From: Citrobacter sp. RHB25-C09
GTDB lineage: Bacteria; Pseudomonadota; Gammaproteobacteria; Enterobacterales; Enterobacteriaceae
NCBI RefSeq assembly: GCF_013836145.1
Contig: NZ_CP057483.1
Coordinates: 2,108,001 to 2,172,000 of the forward strand
DNA: 64,000 nt
Direction: 5' to 3'
Position 1 is the first letter of the stretch. The number at the start of each line of letters is the position of its first letter. Both the position numbers and the translations under genes were made by a program. The notes below the pieces were generated by a model that saw only the letters and a list, made by a program, of their open reading frames with translations, did no database searches and had not been told where the DNA came from. Positions 55,001 to 63,230 of this stretch are shown piece after piece.

Positions 55001-55833
55001 CCTGGGAAGCGCTCGGGGCGCTGACCGGACGTGAACATACCCACCTCGCGCTGAACAAGGAAGATGAGAAGATCCGCTTCCGCGATATCCAGGCACAGCC
55101 GCGTAAAATAATCTCAAGTCCGACATGGTCTGGACTGGAAAGTGAGCATGTTTCCTATAACGCCGGTTATACCAACGTACATGAGCTAATTCCCTGGCGC
55201 ACCCTGTCCGGTCGCCAGCAGCTCTATCAGGATCACCAATGGATGCGTGCCTTTGGCGAAAGTCTTGTGGCCTATCGTCCGCCCATTGACACCCGCAGCG
55301 TCACCCAGATGCGCGACGTCCCGCCAAACGGGTTCCCGGAAAAGGCGCTTAACTTCCTGACACCGCATCAGAAATGGGGTATCCACTCCACCTACAGCGA
55401 GAACCTGTTAATGCTGACGCTATCCCGTGGTGGCCCCATTGTCTGGATCAGCGAAACGGATGCGAAAGAACTTGGCATTGAAGACAACGACTGGATTGAA
55501 GCGTTTAACGCTAACGGCGCACTCACCGCCCGAGCGGTGGTCAGCCAGCGCGTACCGCCCGGCATGACCATGATGTATCACGCGCAGGAGCGAATCATGA
55601 ACATCCCAGGCTCGGAGGTCACTGGTCTGCGTGGGGGTATCCACAACTCTGTGACCCGCGTCTGTCCGAAACCAACGCACATGATCGGTGGTTACGCCCA
55701 GTTGGCCTGGAGTTTCAACTATTACGGCACCGTCGGCTCGAATCGCGACGAGTTCATCATGATTCGAAAAATGAAGAATATCGACTGGCTGGATGATGAA
55801 GGTCGGGATCAGGTACAGGAGGCGAAAAAATGA
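52093..55833 (+). CDS. narZ: nitrate reductase 2 alpha subunit NarZ
   Basis: 1246 residues, the E. coli length. FS0 [4Fe-4S] ligands H50, C54, C58 and C93, then the molybdenum bis-MGD domains (LSFYDWYCDLPPASP, with the Asp ligand of Mo). It reduces nitrate to nitrite with electrons from NarY in the cytoplasm, bound to NarV. No twin-arginine export. SD AGGAGAAATGTC. The isozyme is the NarZ (not NarG) type by its narU and nhoA neighbours. Overlaps narY by 4 bases. Confidence 0.97.
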   Translation: MSKLLDRFRYFKDKGDTFADGHGQVMHTNRDWEDSYRQRWQYDKIVRSTHGVNCTGSCSWKIYVKNGLVTWETQQTDYPRTRPDLPNHEPRGCPRGASYSWYLYSANRLKYPLVRKRLIELWREALTQCSDPVLAWESIMNDPQKCMSYKQVRGRGGFIRSNWKELNQLIAAANVWTIKTYGPDRVAGFSPIPAMSMVSYAAGTRYLSLLGGTCLSFYDWYCDLPPASPMTWGEQTDVPESADWYNSSYIIAWGSNVPQTRTPDAHFFTEVRYKGTKTVAITPDFSEVAKLSDQWLAPKQGTDSALAMAMGHVILKEFHLDNPSDYFLNYCRRYTDMPMLVLLDDRDDGSFAPGRMMRASDLLDGLGETNNPEWKTVAYSSSGQLVVPNGSIGFRWGEKGKWNLESLAAGAQTELSLSLLGQHDDVLGVAFPYFGGNENPHFRSVKQEPILVRQLPVKYLTLANGRRCPVVSVYDLVLANYGLDRGLEDPHAATDYTEIKAYTPAWAEQITGVPRHHIATIAREFADTAHKTHGRSMIILGAGVNHWYHMDMNYRGMINILVFCGCVGQSGGGWAHYVGQEKLRPQTGWLPLAFALDWNRPPRQMNSTSFFYNHSSQWRYEKLTAQELLSPLADATQFSGHLIDFNVRAERMGWLPSAPQLNVNPLTIKAHAEKSGLSPADYTAQALKSGDIRFACEQPDSGKNHPRNLFVWRSNLLGSSGKGHEYMLKYLLGTESGIQGEALGSSEGIKPEEVEWQSAAIEGKLDLLVTLDFRMSSTCLFSDIVLPTATWYEKDDMNTSDMHPFIHPLSAAVDPAWESRSDWEIYKGIAKVFSEVCVGHLGQETDVVLQPLLHDSPAELSQPFDIQDWRKNECDLIPGKTAPNIAVVERDYPATWERFTSLGPLMDKLGNGGKGISWNTQAEVDFLGKLNYTKREGPAKGRPLIDTALDASEVILALAPETNGQVAVKAWEALGALTGREHTHLALNKEDEKIRFRDIQAQPRKIISSPTWSGLESEHVSYNAGYTNVHELIPWRTLSGRQQLYQDHQWMRAFGESLVAYRPPIDTRSVTQMRDVPPNGFPEKALNFLTPHQKWGIHSTYSENLLMLTLSRGGPIVWISETDAKELGIEDNDWIEAFNANGALTARAVVSQRVPPGMTMMYHAQERIMNIPGSEVTGLRGGIHNSVTRVCPKPTHMIGGYAQLAWSFNYYGTVGSNRDEFIMIRKMKNIDWLDDEGRDQVQEAKK

Positions 55834-57374
55834 AAATACGCTCACAGGTCGGCATGGTACTGAATCTCGATAAGTGTATTGGTTGTCACACCTGCTCGGT
55901 CACCTGTAAGAACGTGTGGACGGGACGTGAAGGCATGGAATACGCGTGGTTTAACAACGTCGAAACCAAGCCGGGAATTGGCTATCCCAAGAACTGGGAA
56001 GATCAGGAAGAGTGGCAAGGCGGTTGGGTTCGCGACGTGAATGGCAAGATAAGACCGCGTCTGGGCGGCAAGATGGGCGTGATCACGAAAATTTTTGCCA
56101 ACCCGGTCATTCCTCAAATCGATGATTATTATGAGCCGTTTACCTTCGACTATCAGCACCTGCACAGCGCGCCGGAGGGAAAACATCAGCCTACCGCCCG
56201 TCCCCGTTCGCTGATTGACGGCAAGCGAATGGACAAAATTATCTGGGGGCCAAACTGGGAAGAGTTGCTCGGCGGCGAGTTCGAAAAGCGCGCCCGCGAC
56301 CGCAACTTCGACAAGATCCAAAAGGAGATGTACGGCCAGTTTGAAAACACGTTCATGATGTATCTGCCACGCTTGTGTGAGCACTGCCTGAACCCCAGTT
56401 GCGTCGCCACCTGTCCGAGCGGTGCCATCTATAAACGCGAAGAAGACGGTATTGTGCTGATCGACCAGGACAAATGCCGCGGCTGGCGTTTGTGCATCAG
56501 TGGCTGCCCATACAAGAAAATTTACTTCAACTGGAAAAGCGGTAAATCAGAGAAATGTATCTTCTGCTATCCGCGAATTGAATCCGGACAGCCGACCGTC
56601 TGTTCTGAAACCTGCGTCGGACGCATTCGCTATCTTGGCGTACTGTTGTACGACGCCGACCGTATTGAAGAAGCGGCGAGCACCGAACACGAAACCGATC
56701 TCTATGAGCGTCAGTGCGATGTATTCCTTAACCCGAACGATCCGGCAGTGATTGAAGAAGCGCTGAAACAGGGCATTCCGCAAAACGTCATCGAGGCGGC
56801 GCAGCGCTCACCGGTGTACAAAATGGCGATGGACTGGAAGCTGGCGCTACCGCTGCACCCGGAATATCGCACCCTGCCGATGGTCTGGTACGTGCCGCCG
56901 CTGTCACCGATCCAGTCTTACGCCGACGCCGGCGGCTTACCGCAGTCCGAAGGCGTACTTCCTGCCATTGAGAGTCTGCGGATCCCGGTGCAATATCTTG
57001 CCAATATGCTCAGTGCGGGCGATACCGGTCCGGTGCTTCGGGCACTGAAACGCATGATGGCCATGCGCCACTATATGCGTTCTCAAACCGTAGAAGGCGT
57101 AACCGACACCCGCGCGATTGATGAAGTCGGCTTAAGCGTCGAGCAAGTGGAAGATATGTATCGTTACCTGGCGATCGCCAACTACGAGGATCGCTTTGTG
57201 ATCCCGACCAGCCACCGCGAAATGGCGCGCGACGCCTTCCCGGAACGCAACGGCTGCGGTTTCACTTTTGGCGACGGCTGTCATGGTTCCGACACCAAAT
57301 TCAACCTGTTTAACAGTAGCCGTATCGACGCCATTAATATCACCGAAGTACGTGATAAGGCGGAGGGCGAATAA
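55830..57374 (+). CDS. narY: nitrate reductase 2 beta subunit NarY
   Basis: 514 residues. Four ferredoxin-type clusters: C16, C19, C22 and C26; CEHCLNPSCVATCP; CRGWRLCISGCP, where Trp replaces one Cys as in all NarH/NarY (making a [3Fe-4S] cluster); and CIFCYPR. It moves electrons from NarV hemes to NarZ. ATGA overlap with narZ shows translational coupling; a one-base overlap follows to narW. Confidence 0.97.
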   Translation: MKIRSQVGMVLNLDKCIGCHTCSVTCKNVWTGREGMEYAWFNNVETKPGIGYPKNWEDQEEWQGGWVRDVNGKIRPRLGGKMGVITKIFANPVIPQIDDYYEPFTFDYQHLHSAPEGKHQPTARPRSLIDGKRMDKIIWGPNWEELLGGEFEKRARDRNFDKIQKEMYGQFENTFMMYLPRLCEHCLNPSCVATCPSGAIYKREEDGIVLIDQDKCRGWRLCISGCPYKKIYFNWKSGKSEKCIFCYPRIESGQPTVCSETCVGRIRYLGVLLYDADRIEEAASTEHETDLYERQCDVFLNPNDPAVIEEALKQGIPQNVIEAAQRSPVYKMAMDWKLALPLHPEYRTLPMVWYVPPLSPIQSYADAGGLPQSEGVLPAIESLRIPVQYLANMLSAGDTGPVLRALKRMMAMRHYMRSQTVEGVTDTRAIDEVGLSVEQVEDMYRYLAIANYEDRFVIPTSHREMARDAFPERNGCGFTFGDGCHGSDTKFNLFNSSRIDAINITEVRDKAEGE

Positions 57375-58069
57375 TGCAAATCCTTAAAGTGATTGGCCTG
57401 CTGCTGGAATATCCGGACGAGCTGCTATGGGAATGTAAAGACGATGCGCTTGCTCTGATACGTCACGACGCGCCGATGCTCGCGGAATTCACCCGCGAGC
57501 TATTAGACGCCCCGTTGCTGGATAAACAGGCCGAATGGTGTGAAGTGTTTGACCGTGGCAGAGCCACTTCGCTGCTGCTGTTTGAACACGTCCATGCAGA
57601 GTCCCGCGATCGCGGTCAGGCGATGGTCGACCTGCTGGCACAATATGAAAAGGTCGGCCTCCAGCTCAACTGTCGCGAACTTCCGGACCACCTTCCGTTG
57701 TATCTCGAATACCTGAGCGTACTGCCGGAGGCGCAAGCGCGTGAGGGATTACTGAATGTCGCGCCCATCCTCGCGCTACTCGGCGGTCGCCTGAAACAGC
57801 GCGGTACGCCGTGGTATCAACTCTTTGACGCCCTGCTGGCACTGGCAGGCAGCCCGCTTTCCAGTGACAGTGTCACGCAACAGGTTGATAAAGAGACGCG
57901 CGATGACACTCGCCAGGCGCTGGATGCGGTCTGGGAAGAGGAACAGGTGAAATTCATCGAAGATAACGCCACAGCCTGTGACAGCTCACCGTTGCAGCAA
58001 TATCAACGACGCTTTAGCCAGGACGTTGCGCCGCAGTATGTTGACGTCAGTGCGGGAGGCCCGAAATGA
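57374..58069 (+). CDS. narW: nitrate reductase 2 delta subunit NarW (assembly chaperone)
   Basis: 231 residues, TorD/NarJ-family helical chaperone, the same length as E. coli. It guides Mo cofactor insertion into NarZ before membrane attachment and is not part of the mature enzyme. ATGA overlap with narV. A matS lies within its coding sequence. Confidence 0.96.
   Translation: MQILKVIGLLLEYPDELLWECKDDALALIRHDAPMLAEFTRELLDAPLLDKQAEWCEVFDRGRATSLLLFEHVHAESRDRGQAMVDLLAQYEKVGLQLNCRELPDHLPLYLEYLSVLPEAQAREGLLNVAPILALLGGRLKQRGTPWYQLFDALLALAGSPLSSDSVTQQVDKETRDDTRQALDAVWEEEQVKFIEDNATACDSSPLQQYQRRFSQDVAPQYVDVSAGGPK
57864..57876. other. matS site inside narW
   Basis: GTGACAGTGTCAC, the third perfect copy, 30 kb from the second, near the mean spacing known in E. 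coli (about 35 kb). Confidence 0.8.
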
Positions 58070-58764
58070 TACAGTACCTGAACATCTTTTTTTACGATAT
58101 CTACCCCTACATCTGCGCGACGGTCTTTTTCCTCGGCAGTTGGTTGCGCTACGACTACGGACAATATACCTGGCGTGCGTCATCCAGCCAGATGCTGGAC
58201 AAACGTGGGATGGTGGTATGGTCGAATCTCTTCCACATCGGCATTCTGGGGATCTTCTTCGGTCATCTGTTTGGTATGTTGACTCCGCACTGGATGTACG
58301 CCTGGTTCCTGCCGGTTGCGGTGAAACAGCAGATGGCAATGATCCTCGGCGGCGTTTGCGGTGTGCTCACGCTGATTGGCGGCGCGGGACTGCTCTGGCG
58401 TCGCCTGACCAATCAACGCGTGCGTGCAACGTCAACGACGCCGGATATCATTATCATGAGCATCCTGCTGATTCAGTGCCTGCTGGGGTTAAGCACCATT
58501 CCGTTTTCGGCACAATATCCGGACGGCAGCGAAATGATGAAGCTGGTGGGCTGGGCGCAAAGCATTGTGACCTTCCGTGGCGGATCGTCTGAGATGCTCA
58601 CCGGCGTGGCGTTTGTTTTCCGCGTCCATCTGGTGCTTGGCATGACGATTTTCCTGCTCTTCCCGTTCACCCGTCTGGTTCACGTCTGGAGCGCCCCGTT
58701 CGAGTATTTCACCCGCCGCTATCAGATAGTCCGTTCCCATTGGCGAACTGAAAGCCGGCGTTGA
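58066..58764 (+). CDS. narV: nitrate reductase 2 gamma subunit NarV, with altered C-terminus
   Basis: 232 residues, five membrane helices with heme b His ligands (HIGILGIFFGHLFGM and HLVLGM). Oxidises quinol and passes electrons to NarY. Through RRYQIVRS it matches E. coli NarV (226 residues); then the tail HWRTESRR replaces the normal RR end. That tail is encoded by out-of-frame autotransporter sequence of the repeat starting at 58738. Function is probably kept, as the change is at the cytoplasmic tip. Confidence 0.93.
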   Translation: MIQYLNIFFYDIYPYICATVFFLGSWLRYDYGQYTWRASSSQMLDKRGMVVWSNLFHIGILGIFFGHLFGMLTPHWMYAWFLPVAVKQQMAMILGGVCGVLTLIGGAGLLWRRLTNQRVRATSTTPDIIIMSILLIQCLLGLSTIPFSAQYPDGSEMMKLVGWAQSIVTFRGGSSEMLTGVAFVFRVHLVLGMTIFLLFPFTRLVHVWSAPFEYFTRRYQIVRSHWRTESRR

Positions 58765-58964
58765 AGGCCAACTGACGAAGAACGTCGCCCTGTGGGGTAA
58801 CGTGGCGCAGCAGGTTGGTGACAAAGGTTACAGCGATACCTCTGCAATGCTGGGTGTGAAAGTCGCGTTCTGATGCGTAATGCCGGGTGGTGGCTTCGCC
58901 TTACCCGGCCTACAACGGCACAAGCCCGTAGGCCGGATAAGACGCGTAGCGTCGCCATCCGGCA
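58738..58964. repeat. direct repeat copy A: autotransporter 3' fragment plus BIME
   Basis: 227 bp, 221 identical to 62998-63224 (mismatches at 58744, 58846, 58850, 58852, 58891 and 58922), offset exactly 4260. It contains the last 45 codons of an autotransporter barrel (ending KVAF at 58872, no start) and a two-unit BIME (about 58880-58964). It supplies the last 8 codons and stop of narV. Copies flank yddE and the full autotransporter. Confidence 0.95.
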
Positions 58965-59006
58965 TTTTACACGTTATGATGTGTCTCCACTTCAGGGAGA
59001 ACGCTA

Positions 59007-59900
59007 ATGAAACCACAGGTTTACCACGTCGATGCCTTCACTAAAACCCCCTTCCGTGGCAACTCCGCTGGCGTCGTTTTACATGCAGACAGCCTGAGTG
59101 AAGCGCAGATGCAGCTTATTGCCCGCGAACTACGCCACTCTGAAACCGCATTTTTGCTGCAAAGCGACGACAGCGATGTCCGCATCCGCTATTTTACGCC
59201 TACGGTCGAAGTCCCGATCTGCGGACACGCCACCGTTGCAGCGCACTATGTTCGCTCGACGGTACTGGGGCTGGGAAACACTACCGTCTGGCAGACCTCG
59301 CTGGCGGGGCGTCATCGGGTGGAGATCCGTCATTCGGAGAATGATTATCGTATTTCGCTGGAACAAGGCGTTCCCTCTTTTGAGCCGCCTCTGGAAGGTG
59401 AAACGCGGGCAGAAATCATCCGTGCGCTGCGATTAACAGAAGGCGATATGCTGCCCGGATTGCCGATTCAGGTCGCCTCAACCGGACATTCAAAGGTCAT
59501 GATCCCGCTGAAGCCTTCGGTGGATATTGACGCCCTTGCCCCGGATCTTGATGCGCTTTGCGCTATCAGCGCGCGGATTGGTTGCAATGGATTCTTCCCG
59601 TTCCAGATCCGTCCAGGAAAAAACGAAACCGATGGACGCATGTTTTCACCTGCAATCGGCATTATTGAAGATCCGGTGACTGGTAATGCGAATGGTCCAA
59701 TGGGGGCCTGGTTGGTGCATCACAATCTACTGCCCCATGACGGAAAAACCTTGCATGTGAAAGGACATCAGGGGCGCGCGCTGGGGCGAGATGGCATCGT
59801 TGAAATCGACGTGGCGATCCGCGACAACCAACCCGAAAAAGTGACAATTACCGGCAACGCGGTGATTTTGTTTCACGCTGAGTGGGCGATAGCATTTTAA
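59007..59900 (+). CDS. yddE: PhzF-family isomerase-like protein YddE
   Basis: 297 residues, as in E. coli. Two-domain diaminopimelate-epimerase-like fold: the catalytic Glu46 in RHSETAFL, CGHATVAAHY in the first half and EDPVTGNANGPMG in the second. Substrate unknown; PhzF itself isomerises a phenazine precursor. SD GGGAGAACG. K-12 has yddE directly between narV and nhoA; here the autotransporter is added after it. Confidence 0.93.
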   Translation: MKPQVYHVDAFTKTPFRGNSAGVVLHADSLSEAQMQLIARELRHSETAFLLQSDDSDVRIRYFTPTVEVPICGHATVAAHYVRSTVLGLGNTTVWQTSLAGRHRVEIRHSENDYRISLEQGVPSFEPPLEGETRAEIIRALRLTEGDMLPGLPIQVASTGHSKVMIPLKPSVDIDALAPDLDALCAISARIGCNGFFPFQIRPGKNETDGRMFSPAIGIIEDPVTGNANGPMGAWLVHHNLLPHDGKTLHVKGHQGRALGRDGIVEIDVAIRDNQPEKVTITGNAVILFHAEWAIAF

Positions 59901-59905
59901 TTTGT

Positions 59906-59938
59906 AGCCCAACACTGCTCTCGCTGTTGGGCTTTTTG
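59906..59938 (+). terminator. intrinsic terminator of yddE
   Basis: AGCCCAACA (59906-59914) pairs with TGTTGGGCT (59925-59933), followed by TTTTTG. The rest of the 311-bp gap to 60211 is A/T-rich with no further firm element. Confidence 0.9.
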
Positions 59939-60211
59939 TCTTTATTATCGATTACTGTTCTCATTTAAGATCTTAAATTTTTTCCTTAAATAACTATATT
60001 TGGCCCCCTCCCTAAACTTAGCATTTATATTACTGCCGCTGTTCCCTCCCTGCGTGTGCCTCTTCAGATAATTAATATTTTTTCATTTGCCATTCTATTG
60101 CCACAGCAACAGAATGTTCTTTTATCATTTCTCACTCCAGGCAAGAGATAATAAAAAGCGTTGAAATTAATGCTTTCGCAAATAGTCACCAAACGGTAAA
60201 CATATATTATT

Positions 60212-63133
60212 ATGAATATACAAGCTATATCATTAGGTTTGAAACCTAATAAAATCGCACTAGTATTAAGCGTATTATTAGCAACAACAACATTCACCTC
60301 CCATTCTGCACCCGTCAAATACATTATCGATAGTAATACTGCCAGTGATGCACGGACGGTATCTATCCATAATGGAGATGAGGTTGGACGAATTGATATT
60401 AGCGTCGCTGATGGTCGCGTTAATTTTGACGATAATGTCACCATGAACAGCGCCGGTGTGGTTAACACCGCCGGCTCAGAAAACGTCTGGTTCGCCTATC
60501 TGAAGGCTGGCGAGTTGAATCTGGGAAACCACTTTACCCTTAATTTCAACCCACTAACGGACGAGACGTATGATTCTGCAGACGGCATTGGCCTGTATGG
60601 AACCGGCAAACTAACGGCTGAAAACCTCACATTCAATAACGTGAATGATGATTATGAAGCGGATTTACTTTATGTCGGTGAAAATGCACAAGCCGATCTT
60701 AAAGGCCTGACAACAATCAGAGGCGGCGGCATTAGTGCGGGTTCCGGCGGCGTGTTAAATGCTGAGAACATCGACATTGCATTCGCCCGTCCAAGTACAG
60801 ACACCGAAGACACAACCGATGCCGGCATGTCACTTTGGGGCGGTAAGGTTAATATTACCGGTGACGCCGCCATTAATATTGTCTCACCGTCATATTATCT
60901 GGAAGGTATTCGTACTTATACCGATCTCGAAATTGCAGGTCATACTGATATTCAGTTAACCAGCAATTCCACCGAACGATATGCGGACGTCACGGCTATT
61001 CTGATGTTTGATCCGATCCCAAACTCTGTTCAAACCGGTAAGCGTACCTTTAATGATGTCAATATCAAAACGCGAAGCACTACCGAGAAGGGTTATTCGG
61101 ATGGCGTTTTGTACCTCGGCGGCAGCGGTGGTCCTACTGAGCTCAACATCAACAGAATTAATATTGATGCTGCAGGTAACGATATCGTTCGTGGGATCTA
61201 TTTATGGGACAATAACCCCAGCGGGACGGCGAAGGTGCGTATTAAGGACGCCACCATTAAATTATCAGGCAATGATAAGGCTTCGCTTTGGGGCTTCTTT
61301 AGTGCAAACGTCACGGAGGGAGACGATCGGTTCAACTGGGACGCGGATACTGTCGTCGGTAACATTCGTATCACCTCTGAAGGCGGTAAAGATGCTTACA
61401 TGCTTTATCAGGCCGATGCCCTCTTTACAGGCGATGTCACTCTGGGTGACAAGAATGCGTATGACTCCGTTGCCGGTACCCTTTATTCCATCTATGGTCG
61501 CTGGGGTTCAACAGATATCACGCAAAACAACAAACTGGTTGCCTGGGGCAGAATGCAAGTCAAGGGCGATCACGCGATTAATATCATTTCTGGCGACAAC
61601 TCTTACATTTACGGCGATACGGTCATTGAGGAACAGGGTGCCATTAATATCGCGCTGAACGGCAGCAACAGTCAGTGGGATATGGTTGGCGATTCCACCG
61701 TTACGACACTGTCATTACAAGACGCGACGCTGAACTATCTGCCCGGTAACGCAGAGGCTCGCACGCTGACGCGTCAAGCCCCTACCTTCAAAACCCTGAC
61801 GGTGAATGACGATTATGTGGGCAACAACGGCAATATCGTTATGAACACGCAACTGGGTGATGACACTTCACCTACCGATCGCCTGATCGTCAAGGGAAAC
61901 ACCGCCGGCACAACGAATGTGAAAGTGGTTAACGCGGGCGGTACGGGTGATTACACCATAAATGGTATTGAGCTGATTACGGTTGAAGGCAACTCTGAAG
62001 GCGAGTTTAAACAAGATGGCCGTATCGTGGCCGGGGCTTATGACTACACCCTGCAACGGGGTGAAGACCAGAATGCGAAAAACTGGTATCTGAGCAACGC
62101 GCTGCCCGGTACGGATCCAGCCTTCCAGGACCCTAACGACCCACAAACCCCGGTTGATTCCGCCATTCGTCCGGAAGCCGGTCTGTACGGCATGAACCTG
62201 CAGGCCGCCAACACTCTGTTCAATACCCGTTTGCAGGATCGTCTGGGCGAAACCCACTACGTGGATGCACTGACCGGCGAGAAAGCGGTCACCAGTATGT
62301 GGCTGCGCAACGTCGGCGGTCATACCCGCCAGAAAGACAGCAGCGGTCAACTGGAGATGCAGGCGAACCGTTATGTGATGCAACTCGGTGGTGATATCGC
62401 GCAGTGGTCTTCTGACAACGCGGACCGTTTCCACCTCGGCCTGATGGCCGGTTATGCCAACCAGAAAGCCCGCGCGGAAAACCAGCGTAACGGTAACCGT
62501 GCCGACGGCAGCATCAGCGGTTACAGCGTCGGTCTGTACGGCACCTGGCTGCAGGACAACGAAACCCATGAAGGCGCGTACGTTGATACCTGGGCGCAGT
62601 ATGGCTGGTTCGATAACTCCGTTTCCGGTCGTGGCATGGAGTCTGAAGAGTACGACTCTAAAGGTTTCACCGCGTCAGTGGAATCCGGCTACACCTGGAA
62701 ACTGGCGGACATCAGCGAGCGTAACGCGCTGTATATCCAGCCTAAAGCGCAGGTCACCTGGATGGGCGTGAAGGCAGACGATCACAAAGAAACCAACGGC
62801 ACCCGCGTTGAAGGGAAAGGCGACGGCAACATCCAGACCCGTCTGGGCGTGCGTCTGTACGGCCAGGGCCACAATAAACTGGACGACGGTAAAGACCGCA
62901 CCTTCCAGCCGTTTGTGGAAGCGAACTGGATCCACAACACCAAAGACTTCGGTGTCTCGATGAACGGTGAGAATGTCGATCTGGACGGCACCCGTAACAT
63001 TGGTGAACTGAAAGCCGGCGTTGAAGGCCAACTGACGAAGAACGTCGCCCTGTGGGGTAACGTGGCGCAGCAGGTTGGTGACAAAGGTTACAGCGATACC
63101 TCTGCGATGTTAGGTGTGAAAGTCGCGTTCTGA
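60212..63133 (+). CDS. large autotransporter (type Va) with beta-helical passenger
   Basis: 973 residues. A long signal peptide (about 1-33, ending FTSHSA), a passenger of about 600 residues of short beta-strand repeats (pertactin-like), a 25-residue Pro/Asp-rich linker (about 636-655) and a C-terminal barrel from about 690 ending in VKVAF with terminal Phe. No protease or RGD motif is obvious, so an adhesin/AIDA-like role is likeliest. Weak SD; A/T-rich 5' half against G/C-rich 3' barrel suggests a mosaic. Inserted between yddE and nhoA relative to K-12. Its 3' end is duplicated at 58738. Confidence 0.9.
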   Translation: MNIQAISLGLKPNKIALVLSVLLATTTFTSHSAPVKYIIDSNTASDARTVSIHNGDEVGRIDISVADGRVNFDDNVTMNSAGVVNTAGSENVWFAYLKAGELNLGNHFTLNFNPLTDETYDSADGIGLYGTGKLTAENLTFNNVNDDYEADLLYVGENAQADLKGLTTIRGGGISAGSGGVLNAENIDIAFARPSTDTEDTTDAGMSLWGGKVNITGDAAINIVSPSYYLEGIRTYTDLEIAGHTDIQLTSNSTERYADVTAILMFDPIPNSVQTGKRTFNDVNIKTRSTTEKGYSDGVLYLGGSGGPTELNINRINIDAAGNDIVRGIYLWDNNPSGTAKVRIKDATIKLSGNDKASLWGFFSANVTEGDDRFNWDADTVVGNIRITSEGGKDAYMLYQADALFTGDVTLGDKNAYDSVAGTLYSIYGRWGSTDITQNNKLVAWGRMQVKGDHAINIISGDNSYIYGDTVIEEQGAINIALNGSNSQWDMVGDSTVTTLSLQDATLNYLPGNAEARTLTRQAPTFKTLTVNDDYVGNNGNIVMNTQLGDDTSPTDRLIVKGNTAGTTNVKVVNAGGTGDYTINGIELITVEGNSEGEFKQDGRIVAGAYDYTLQRGEDQNAKNWYLSNALPGTDPAFQDPNDPQTPVDSAIRPEAGLYGMNLQAANTLFNTRLQDRLGETHYVDALTGEKAVTSMWLRNVGGHTRQKDSSGQLEMQANRYVMQLGGDIAQWSSDNADRFHLGLMAGYANQKARAENQRNGNRADGSISGYSVGLYGTWLQDNETHEGAYVDTWAQYGWFDNSVSGRGMESEEYDSKGFTASVESGYTWKLADISERNALYIQPKAQVTWMGVKADDHKETNGTRVEGKGDGNIQTRLGVRLYGQGHNKLDDGKDRTFQPFVEANWIHNTKDFGVSMNGENVDLDGTRNIGELKAGVEGQLTKNVALWGNVAQQVGDKGYSDTSAMLGVKVAF

Positions 63134-63224
63134 TGCGTAATGCCGGGTGGCGGCTTCGCCTTACCCGGCCTACAACGGCACGAGCCCGTAGGCCGGATAA
63201 GACGCGTAGCGTCGCCATCCGGCA
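62998..63224. repeat. direct repeat copy B: autotransporter 3' end plus BIME
   Basis: Second copy of the 227-bp repeat. Here the coding part is in frame as the intact autotransporter's last 45 codons, and the BIME (about 63140-63224) separates it from nhoA. Confidence 0.95.
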
Positions 63225-63230
63225 CTTATG

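Noticed and set aside
58873..58964. Repeated palindromes suspected as CRISPR or IS ends
   Set aside because: They are ordinary REP/BIME units (GCCGGATAAG type) without spacers or transposase.
60004..60054. CCCTCCCT runs resembling KOPS
   Set aside because: They do not fit CCCTNCCC at all positions (the last base is T).
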